Position numbers and translations under genes: made by a program. Shown piece by piece: positions 43,737-54,600 of a stretch of DNA of 64,000 bases. This DNA is from Serripes groenlandicus (lineage: Eukaryota; Mollusca; Bivalvia; Cardiida; Cardiidae), in the NCBI GenBank assembly GCA_031761405.1, contig JASEVX010000003.1, positions 146,893,527 through 146,957,526 on the forward strand, in the 5' to 3' direction. Under the pieces are notes generated by a model that was not told the DNA's origin, searched no databases, and was given only the letters and a program-made list of their open reading frames with translations. Every line of letters starts with the position of its first letter. The first letter of the stretch is position 1.

Positions 43737-44400
43737 TTGCCGAACAGAAAAATATTTTTACAGTTTAAAGTATATTTTACAAACATATTACAAACATTGA
43801 TGAGGAAAACCAGGAATACAGGAAAGGAACTGGTTGCCGTGAAACTCTCCGCCACACATTTTCTCATGCTAGATGTCATGTGGGCTGGGTATAAACATGT
43901 GTTAAGTAGGTTAATATATCTAAGGAATTGCGAATCCAACATTAGGACAAGGAACAACCTTAATTAACCAACGATAAACATTCTGGGAAAAACTGAATGG
44001 CCGAACTGCTACTAGCCTTCTATTCTTGTTAAGTATATTTCAAAAAGACAGAGAAGTTTTCAGTAAACGAGGACTATACGGATCGAGGAAAAACACACAG
44101 AAGAGAACTAGGAAAAGAGATGATAGAAGCGAGAAAGTAGTGGCATTAATTATGCTGCATAAAAGGGGTGACAAGTTATATATAAACAATGATATGTATC
44201 GTTATGATGATAGTAAATGGTATATCCAGTGTATTCGGAAATCGTGACGCTCGTACTTCTCTGTCACGTGATACGTTTAATGGAGGTCAAGCGGACGATA
44301 TGCGTATAGAGGAGTCAGAAATCGGGGGTCGTCCTCACAACGGCAAGGCAGGAAATAAAGGGAGTCAAGAGGCAATTAGGAACGGAGATGTTGCAGCATA
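43737..44400 (+). other. Cluster of three short basic open frames, unrecognised
   Basis: Frames 43737-43967, 44026-44247 and 44189-44400 follow one another on the plus strand. The second contains KRTRKRDDRSEKVVALIMLH and KRGDKLYINNDMYRYDD; the third is polar and slightly GC-richer than its surroundings and ends in TAG. Their succession with frame changes suggests a decayed protein-coding element. I cannot assign a family. Confidence 0.3.
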
Positions 44401-44779
44401 GGGAATCGGCCGAGGCGAAACAGTTATAGACTTAAACCGTGAGCAGCAGCTAGAACATATTCTTATTACAATTTTAACATGGACTATTGATGGTTTACTA
44501 TTATAGCCTATGAAACATGGGGTAAACATAGTAAAGGCTTTGACAATTTTCAAATACGCACTTTGGATATTACAGAAAAATGCAGAGAAATTCTATTAGA
44601 AATAGTGGCGTTTTTAAACGGAATGAATTTATTCACAAGAATTTACTCAAACTTTGCAGATTGTGTTGCATTATTGTTTAAATGTACTGACTTAACCCTT
44701 TTCCTGATACAAACGACATCTGACGCGTCTACAGCAGACGTTTTGAAGCAATGTGAGAAAGGAAAAATTTCAAATGTGT

Positions 44780-45775
44780 TGCAGTTTTTGTTATTCGCCT
44801 CTTGATCCGAACTATTTTCAACCGGTGATCAAATTTCGCTTGGATGATTTTAAAGCAGACAACTAATAAAATAGCATATCTAGTAAAAAGGTAAAACACG
44901 TACCATTGTTTTCCCATGGCTATTCCCTTAAGATAAAATTCTATCAATTTAGCGGCGACATACGTAAACGAACACATAGGGTTTTTTATAATGTTTATGT
45001 TTTTAAGATATCTCTCTGAACTTAAACTGAAACCTAAAGCTTGGGCAATTATAAAACATGTAATCTAAACATTTATTTACAAATATGAAGAGGAACGAAA
45101 TATTTATTTTTAAAAATACATCCACAAAATTAAGCATATTATTTATAAATATATGTTGAGCTTTGTGTCATATATCGAACAAAACAAAGTTCTATCATGT
45201 CAATCACCTGTGCTCCGAAAGGGTACACAACTACTTTATAGGTTATTGCGCTAAATGCTGTTTTTTTTATGTATTGCTAACTGTATATCTTTTAACTGTT
45301 CTGCAAGTATAGCAATACATACGTTTATCTTCATGAGAAACGTTCTGACAAAGTAATCGGAAACATTGCAGAACAAAGTGTCGCCATTCTGGAGTCGAAT
45401 ATACTGCCTCTGTAGGTCTCCACAATATTTAATTTCAAATTGTACGAGTAAGCTGGATTTTGTTACGACATCGCCCTTTTTCAAACTTGATCGAGATAAT
45501 TCTGCGTAATTTGCATGGAGATAGTATGAAAAATGTAAACAGAAGTGCACACAAATAAATTGTTGACGACGCAAGGTGGACACATGGTGGTACAATTATT
45601 TACATATCTAATATATAATAACAGCTGACAACTCTCTTATTTAACTTTGTAAACAGCCAAGATTGATAAGAACAGGAAAGTTTTTAATCTGAAATTATGT
45701 CATGTGCCAAACTAAAATCAAGAAACCAAAGAGTGCCAATATCGCTCGACTGACTTAAGGCAACAATACCCTAAC
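44780..45775. other. Non-coding, weak repeat debris
   Basis: 45330-45560 resembles the ~140-bp repeat family (CATCGCCCTTTTTCAAACTT). Antisense frames here are not credible. Confidence 0.35.
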
Positions 45776-45779
45776 AACT

Positions 45780-46720
45780 TTGATCACAACGGGTAAAAGA
45801 ACCCGACCCCCTAGTGGCCATGCTTTTATACCAATAACCATAGTTGAAAGAATCTTGTAGAGGATCTAAAGAGTTATTTGTTCGGCAAAAAAAGTGTTAA
45901 ATACCCCAACCCCTAGGCGTAATAGTCTTTCAACAATCAACATTTGAACAAATCTTGTAAATGATCATCATAGGCACATTTATTTGGAATACTTTGTTCA
46001 GAGTAAAAGATTTAGGCATAACGGATTAAACAGCTTCCTAATGACGGCCATGTGTTTCAACCAATCGAGGTTTATCGAAGGAAGCCGGCACATAAGCAAC
46101 CTAGGAAAAGAGTCAAACTTGTGTTAGTAGTCACATTTGTTAAGCAGCCAACTCCTATTACGCAGCCACTTGAAGATTAACCAAAACAACAATATTCATT
46201 TTTATTTGACTTGTATTAAGCAGCCACCTGTGTTCATCAGCCTAATTTAGATTCTCCCCTGGGTGACTTCTTAAGACAAGTTTTACTGTATGTCCATGAA
46301 ATAACTTGAAATTTTGACAATTATGTTTTGAGAAAAAGTTTTCTCAAACTAGCAGGCTTACAGGCTAAAACAGTCCAATATTCTGGAGGAATCTTGAAGA
46401 TTCTCGCCCAACGAACATGTCTACAAAGTAATTTGAAAAACAGGGCAAAACATGTCTGAGGAGAAGCAATATTAGGCAAAATATTCCCTCCCCTGGCGAC
46501 CATGTTTTCTTTGATAAATCAACATGGCAAGAACTATGTTTACAAAAAAAAAAAGGCTAAATAGTTTTGGAGGAGAATACATATTTTCTTTCGATTGCCA
46601 TGACCAGCATTCTACATGGATCCGGCAGTTCTGTAGGAAGCTTGGACAATACTTCGACATAATGCTACCAATGAAGTTACATTACATTTGGCCTACTGGT
46701 TACAGTGGATAATTCATTTG
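45780..46720. repeat. ~170-bp family repeat, decayed
   Basis: Motifs GTGGCCATGCTTTTATACCA, GTAGAGGATCTAAAGAG and GACGGCCATGTGTTTCAACC repeat at about 110-180 bp spacing. Confidence 0.55.
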
Positions 46721-47355
46721 AAGCAAAACAGACATACAATTCGCAGTGACATATGCTCGACTTGCTTTTAGTGGAACCAACAATACCGATCTATGTTTCC
46801 GGCAGTTATTTCAATTTCGTTTTAGTTCTAACCTCGTGTAGCTTAACTATTAAATGATGTCTTGATTAAAAACAATGCTGCCATAACCATTGTGACCGTT
46901 TTTCCCCTTGCATTATCTTCCTTATTATGCATCGATAATTTAATGTGTTCAAGTAGTTTAAAGCACTATTGGTTTTAAGATATTTTCTAATTTATGTTTC
47001 TACTTCAAGTAAAGCGGTATGTAAACAATCATGTGAGATCACTGTCAGCTCTTTCCCCGATACAGACGGCCTTTGATACCGACACAGGAGTTGAATTTTT
47101 AAATCATTTTTATAAAATGCTAGTTATCCGAGTCTCATAATTATCCAGGTCATATCGAATCATAGATTTAATGCAGGTGATGTAACTTGGCATTAAGCTT
47201 TTCTAAATAGACTTTCACATTAGAATAGTACAGACATATTTACACGAATTATCGAACTATTAGGTTGAACCTCGGTATACTACTCTTACAACAAATGCAC
47301 TAAAAGGGTAACAACATCTAAATGAATGTTAATATTTCTGTTGTCGATAGGCTTA
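46721..47355. other. Non-coding, no feature seen
   Basis: AT-rich sequence leading into the left edge of copy B. Confidence 0.35.
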
Positions 47356-47771
47356 AACTATATATATATATTCACAGGGCCGACATCTAGTAAAATGTAT
47401 TTCAATCAAAGGCTATGCAACATAAAACCAGAATTAGTTTCTAAATAAAAGCACCCAAAAGTATGTGTTTATATTATATATCCCCTATTGAAAGTGATAG
47501 TCATTTGAGAAGTATGGTCTACTCGTATATCTCGAATCCTCTTTGGAAGACAACAGGGAAAGTTTAAACTTATTTATTTTACATCGATAGCGACACAAGC
47601 TTTCAGCTTATATTAATCACGCTCGATATTTGTGTGAAAAAATGCCAACGGCAGATCCCGCTCCTCACATGATTCGAACCCGGGACTTTCAGTACAAGAG
47701 TTCTATCAGTCTCTTATTGTATGGACTGATTTAACATATTTTAAAAACAATATAAGTTAAAAACAAGACGA

Positions 47772-48545
47772 GATGAGTTTGAAGCATGACTTAAATGAAG
47801 CAGATGCAGTGGAGTACATCTAAATAACATGTGCAAACAGACAGGATACAAATATTTTGCACAAGAAGGTCAAATGTCCCTTTATTTTAAACAAGAAGGT
47901 CAAGCTGTGCCTATATTGCTCACCTAGCTACCATAGTCTATAATAACAGGTTATCAAGAGCAGAAAGGGTCAATTTTGACATAGGGATTATACGTTTTAT
48001 ATGCTACGATCTATGTGATATTCAGCATGTGAAAGTCTATTCTCCTCCCAGTTTAGCAGTAGTATGATAACAAAAACGGGAGTATATTAACAAAAAATAC
48101 AAAGTAATTTTAACAAGTTTGAAGATATTCATTATCAAAATTGAGCATTTATGAAATTAAAAGAAACAGTTCACATGTATAGGTCATAATAAAGCAAAAA
48201 TACAATGGTCTGAATGAACAATATGTATGGGGAGGAACGTTTTAAGTTTAGAAATACAACAGAATTTTAAAATAGGCAAAAACTTCCCCCGAAACTTTTC
48301 TTTTAGGGCCGTAAACCAAACAATTGAAAAGACGTAGCTTAGGAAGTTGGGGGAAAAGTGTACTTTTTTTCTGAGCTTTGATGAATCGGGTCAGGGCCGT
48401 TAACCAAACTATTACAAAAATAGCGTAGCCTAGGAAGTGAGGAACGGTTATTAAATACAAATTAAATGTGTCTGAAGTTTTGTAATAACGGTAAAAGACA
48501 AACGTATTTTGTATATTGTTGTTTATTAAATCAATTAGCACAATT
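47772..48545. mobile_element. Dispersed repeat R1, first copy
   Basis: Matches 61395-62395: GCATGACTTAAATGAAGCAG, AACAAGAAGGTCAAATGTCC, TATATGCTACGATCTATGTG, ACCAAACAATTGAAAAGACG. It is inserted in copy B after AAAACAAGACGA. No coding frame. Downstream, 48675-48698 is a 9-bp-stem hairpin (GACGCCGCG..CGCGGCGTC). Confidence 0.8.
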
Positions 48546-49325
48546 TATTGATTCATATTTTTTTTTTTTTTTTTCAAACATATTACAGAGTTTTTCTTAA
48601 CAATTATAATGTTAGTTGCTCCCTTTTCGATAACGTCACCCCCCATGGTACAAAATTAAAACCTATTCAATACTGACGCCGCGCTTCCACGCGGCGTCAA
48701 CAAACGTTTAAACTCGAGAACATTTTATATAAATCTACGGTGTTTTTCGGGTTGTCTAACATATTTTTCCACAAAGCATTTCGGTAGGTTTGGGAGATTA
48801 CAGATAGGTCAACGAGGAGCTGTTTAGATTCTAGATTAATTTATTGAATTTTGTTTTATTTCTTATCAAAGCAATGTTCCAAAAACATGTTTGATGTTTT
48901 CTTATAAAGCAGCTTAAATCTGTTTAGTCAATTTTCCCCAGTTTGCCTAATTTTAAGGTTCGATTTAGTTGTGATATATTGACAGAAATATTTCATTCTT
49001 CGATAGTATCTGTCAAAATCATTAAAAAACAAACCTGATTTGGCAAGACGTTTCTTCTGTAAAGAATTTGTTTCTTATGTCTAAGTGTCTGACACTAAAA
49101 CAATATAAATGAACCATACTCAAACATCCAAATGCCATTTGTTCTGTAAAGCTATCTATATATTACTGTTATGATCAATAATGTGCGTATTTACACTTCC
49201 TGGTGTCACAATAATCTACAGACTGGAACAAAAGTGGTGTTCGCAACACATGGTTTACGTTAACATTTACATAAATAATTATATGGGTCTATGTAATGAT
49301 TGCTGTTGACATATACTCCATAGCC
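48546..49325. other. B-specific insertion, non-coding remainder
   Basis: AT-rich DNA absent from copy A. No frames. It ends where A-like sequence resumes (CGGATCGGATAAAAAACGAT). Confidence 0.4.
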
Positions 49326-50111
49326 TACCGGATCGGATAAAAAACGATGTCTTCCAGGAGATCAAAATCGAAACAACGATGTCTTCCAGGAGATCGAAAT
49401 CAAAACAACAATGTCGTTTCTGCTGTTGTATGTTAAGTTGACGGCTTTGACATCTTGCCATGAGTTTTGTAATGCTATAAATGTTGAAACCTAACTAATG
49501 ACAATTGATGTGTTTCTCTCGACGATGTATATATCTTCAATTGTTAAACCGTCATATAAAAATGTTTACGGCGATGTGATATATCTTTTTTTGCAAAATA
49601 AAAAATCTTGAACTTGAACTTGTTCTAATGATCTGAATATTGAACACATCCCTTGGAGTCATGCCTGAGAAATGTTCTGGACAATCATGCACCTTTAACC
49701 TCATTTTCTGACAGTGCAATCCATCGTCCTGAGACAATTATTGAAATGTGTACAAATAATCCTCGTGTTTACAGCACGACAAGATTAAACAGCTTATCAT
49801 GGTGGTTTATCGGTATATGTAAAACTTAAATTCGGACTGCATCAATAGTAGTAGCATTTCATACAATGGTAGAATATCAAATTGTTAACTTATTAGTTGC
49901 CGGGCAGAAGCCCGCGAATTATATTTTTAATAGGTTTTCGAAAATGACATAGGAGGACGAGTTTTTATTAGAAAAAAACAAATTTAAATGTCTTGAACAT
50001 ATTATAATTGTGTTTGTTTAAAAACACTAAGTTATGACACATTTAAATGAAATAAATATTCCGATGTTTTAAGTATGTGCAGTTTCTTTATTTTGACTCG
50101 CATTTATGTTT

Positions 50112-50886
50112 TAGCTCACCTGAGCTTTGCTCAAGGTGAGTTATTGTGATCGCCTTTTGTCCGGCGTCCGTCGTGCGTCGTCCGGCGTCCGTCGTCCATC
50201 GTGCGTCAACTTCTTCTTCTCAGTAACCGGTGGGTCAATTGGGATGAAACTTCACAGAAAGCATCCTCTCAATGACCTCACCAGATTTCCTTCAATTTTT
50301 TGGGATCCATGCAGAATTCTGGTTTCCATGGCAACGAAATGAAAAAAACTTCAAAATTCTTCTTCTCCCAAACTGGTTGGCAGATTTTCAAATAATTTTG
50401 TAGAAATGTTCCTTGGATGACCATCTGTCAGATTCCTTCAAGCCATGTTGATTGGTCAAAAAACATGGCCGCCAGGGGGCGGGGCTATTTTGCCTTATAT
50501 GGCTATAGTGAAAACACAAAAAATCTTCTTCTCCAAAAGTGTCAGGCCGATTTTCAAATCATTTTGTAAAAATGTTCCTTGGATGACCTTCTATCAGATT
50601 CCTTCAAGCCAAGTTGATTGGTGAAAAAACATGGCCGCCAGGAGGGCGGGGCTATTTTGCCTTATATGGCTATAGTGAAAACTCAAAAAATCTTCTTCTC
50701 CGAAAGTGTCAGGCTGATTTTCAAATAATTTTGTAGAAATGTTCCTAGGGTGACCCTCTATCAGATTCCTTCAAGCCAAGTTGATTGGTCGTAAACTATG
50801 GCCGCCAGGGGCGGGGCTTATATAGCTAAAGTGAAAAAGAAAAAATGAGGTGAGCGATTCCAGGGCCATCATGGCCCTCTTGTTTT
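50112..50886 (-). mobile_element. Non-autonomous element with palindromic ends and ~180-bp core repeats
   Basis: Starts AGCTCACCTGAGCTTTGCTC with a self-complementary partner AAGGTGAGTT, then TTGTGATCGCCTTTTGTCCG, and ends GGTGAGCGATTCCAGGGCCATC with palindrome AGGGCCATCATGGCCCT. The core is about three units of ~180 bp containing TTCCTTCAAGCCAAGTTGATTG, ACATGGCCGCCAGG and ATATGGCTATAGTGAAAAC. It is inverse in orientation to 33047-34455. The units are only slightly diverged, so it is young. It is absent from copy A. Confidence 0.8.
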
Positions 50887-51584
50887 GTTTTATTTACGAA
50901 GACAAACCAGTCCCTATTAGCTAGACTGAAGTACTATATTTTCATATACTACATGTAATCACAACGCAATAACTACACACCTTTACGTCGCACAGTCTAA
51001 TTTGTTTACATACGCGCACCTGCTAGACTGACTGTATTTTATTTAACTATTGATAGCGCGATGTTACTGTGTACAGTCTAATAGTCAAGTTTGTGCAGCC
51101 ATAATTAGTTGGCTGTGTGTATGGTCAACGTACCTTAGAATGTAGATTGATCATAAACAATGAAAGGCTTCAATTATATTTCAATGAAGGACATTCACTT
51201 CGTTGACAAAAAAAAATGCAAGTTATGATACATTTTCACTTGACCCACCCCCTTATGTACCAATATGCCCCTCAGTTGATAACTGTTTTTCAACTACTAT
51301 AATGTAAGTGTTATGCTTAACTGCAGTATGGATTTCCGGCGACATTGATTCGTTGCATCAACTTTCTCCTGTATCCTTATATATCCACCATGTAATGTGT
51401 TTTGGTAGATATATTATAATAACATTTCTGATCAAACAGCGAGTGTGTCTTGTTTTCTTTCTTTATTAGTTTCGTCTAAAGTTCAGTTGTTCTCCAAAGT
51501 TACGGTCTTTATAATGGAATGCCCAACCTTAACTAGGTAAATGTAATTACTTTTGATCATACCCTGTAGTCAGTCAGAAGGTAG

Positions 51585-51592
51585 TATAAATA
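51585..51592 (+). promoter_or_regulatory. TATA box of the copy B gene
   Basis: TATAAATA 39 bp upstream of the exon 1 ATG at 51631, conserved in copy A at the same spacing. The transcription start would be expected near 51615. The short leader CCCGCTATCAAAATG is also shared by A. Confidence 0.7.
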
Positions 51593-51630
51593 ACTGCGTC
51601 AAATCCAAGAACGCAAAACCCGCTATCAAA

Positions 51631-54600
51631 ATGCTGAGATTAGCGTTGTTAGTTATATGCGCAGTTATTATCGGAGGATATTTCGTCTCGGAAAGTGATG
51701 CATTAACAGGGTATGTATTTGGTGAATTATTTGATTTCGTTTAAGATCTAGACCTATACATACCTTTTACATTTACATTAAATGAATATATTAAAATAAC
51801 ACATAAAATGACAGTAACATGTATATATCAGCTTGTACTTTTCTCACTCAAACGTTTCATTTCAGGCATGTTGTGGATTACTACGTCCGGACGAGATACA
51901 TCAGACATACTAGCTGCTGCTTTTTGTAAGTAACAAACTGCATTGTATAAAAGCTTACCTCTCTGATTATCTTAAAATACAGTTGCTTGTTTACTGAATT
52001 TTCTATGCGTTTCCAGTTGTATGAACGTATTACACGTTTTTTTTAACAAACTTGTTGATACTTTTGTAACGAAAACGTTCGGTATACGTTGCATTTGATA
52101 TGAAAATTTACATCACCGTTTCGAATTGATGGAGTTTAGGATTTGATATATAAGACAAGTGGACCCCTTCAGGGTTGAGTATACTTTTCGCTGAAGGGAT
52201 TTTCTGCGTCTTTAGCCCGGCACGTTACATTGGTGGCAGCGGTGGGGTGAAGACAACTGCCATACCGGAGTTGCCTTACCCATGGGTTTCCCAGGCCAAG
52301 ACTCGGGACGAGTCTTCCCGGAGTGGAAAGTAGTGTAACGAAAACGTTCGGTATACGTTGCATTTGATATGAATATTTACATCACCGTTTCGAAGTGATG
52401 GAGTTTAGTATTACATATATAAGACAAGTGGACCCCTTCAGGGTTGAGTATACTTTTCGCTGAAGGGATCTTCTGCATCTTTAGCCCGGCAAGTTACACT
52501 TTAAATGGGGTCACTGTGCTTTATGTGTAATACTGTGATACCCAAAATAAGATATCAATGTACATCAATTTTAGTGTCACAGTTCCTTTTCGTGAAAAAA
52601 CAAACAAAGAACAGAATAAAAATGACCTCTTAAAAGATAAGAATCCTCTCATGGAAAGAATTGCAGTATTTAAATTATTATTTATGTTAAACATACCAGA
52701 CCTTCAAGTTAGTAATGGTGACAGGTAAATTTAAGTTTCTTTAAAAAGATCAAATACGCTGCAAGACTACATAAGAAGAGTTACATTATATGGTTCCAAT
52801 TCTGTTGTATCCGGATGCTTTTTTGGTGTAATTTTCATTTCTTTGAAAGAAATTCACAATGAGCTGCCGGTGTGAATCTTCTGGAATGACTAGAATTAGA
52901 TAGTGATTTACAATGTATAGTGTACATTCTATATTGGTAATACGCGGTAGAAAATATCAAACAAAAAGTGCCATATTAAGTCTAATATCTTAGCAAAAAA
53001 ACCATGACTTTTATGTCGAGGAGACATTCATTTATTATTTTTACTTGCTCCGCGAAAATCAATCGTAGGAAATTTGCAATCAGTCTAGATCCAACGGATG
53101 CGCAAGCTTATATTTCTTTTAGAACTGTTTGAGTCAAGAATTCTCTGACAAACAATATTGATTGAGATCAGACTTCATGGTTGCGCAAGCAAATCATTTT
53201 CTTTATTTGTCAAACATAATATTGTGCCTTTGCTGGATCTTTGATCAGACAGTTTTTGAAAATGATAAACCATGTGAATGCAAGCGTTCTTAATATGTTC
53301 TGTGTATTACACAAAACGACAAACTATCTTTTGAATGAAGACAATTATATTGTACCGTTCTTTTTATCGATACGCATGAGGCAACTCAAAATTAGACATG
53401 AGACAGTAATTTTGTAAAAAATGTCGTACTTTGTATTATTGAAACACAGTGGATGGGGACGAAGGACTGTCGTTGCGTACCGCTCATCTCTGAGACAGCG
53501 ATGCCAAGACTACTGGAGAGATGATGGCACTGGAAACTGTAGAATACGTAAGAGAATTTTTTACCATGTAATAGTTTATTTGTCGCTCTATAAATTGCAA
53601 TTCAACTCATTTATAGTTGCAGAAGTGAATATAGAAATATTTTTCCAAAAAGAAAAGATCCCCACCATGACAAAAATAAACTATTGTTGGACTTGTGAAA
53701 GTTAATATCATTCGATCCACAGAGTACTTTTATAACGATTATATTACACAATAGCTCTATGGAGATCCCAGCAGGAACACATTCATTACTGTATTAGTGT
53801 CTTCCTATTTATTGACAGTACTGAACCAACGGATGCATTCAGAGTATGCAATATATCAATACAATCTAGTAATATTTACAATTGTAACAGTAAACTTAGA
53901 AATGTAATCTACCAAAACAGTTGTGTTTTGAATGATTTTCTGGTTATTCATCTCCAGTATTATACTTTACTTTTAGTGACTGTTAAACAAAATTGATTGC
54001 AAGCTTCTATTTTAACTGCAAGTTTCTATATAAATGTACAGATTAATATAAAAAGGCCTATAACCAAAACCAATGTTATAATGTACAAAATAGTTTTGCA
54101 TCTCCAAAACAGAGGGCAAGTGTGGACTATGTAGCATATGTATAACCGCTAATATCGGAGATAATTTAATCAAAAGCATGAATGAAACTGCTAGGAGTTG
54201 AAACTGATTTTTTTTTTTTAAACCCTAAAGTTCACTTTACCCCTATTTTGATGCAGCATGGCAGCTATCTCTTCAAACCAATCAATATGGCTTGAACAAA
54301 TTAAGAAGAGGGTCACTAAAGGAAAATTTCCGCTAAGTTACAAATGTATCCTGAAATCAGACACAAACTTGAATAGAAAAGGAATTATTAAGTTTTGTAA
54401 TTTTGCCCCCATTTCTTTTGCGGTCTAGCTGCCATATTTTTCAACCAATCCATACGGCTTAAGCAAATATTGTAGAGGGTCACCCAAGGAACATTTGTAC
54501 CAAATTATCTTTTAATCTTACAAGCTGATTCAGAGAAGAAGAATTGTACAGTTTAGGCATTTTCCTCCCTTCCTTCTGCCACAGCAACAAAAATTGTGTT

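Noticed and set aside
45251..45595. 114-codon minus-strand frame
   Set aside because: Lies in decayed ~140-bp repeat DNA; composition is random-like and no motif is seen.
51553..51630. Upstream in-frame ATG extending the EGF protein by 26 residues
   Set aside because: It lies upstream of the conserved TATA box and would bury the signal peptide; the ATG at 51631 is conserved in copy A.
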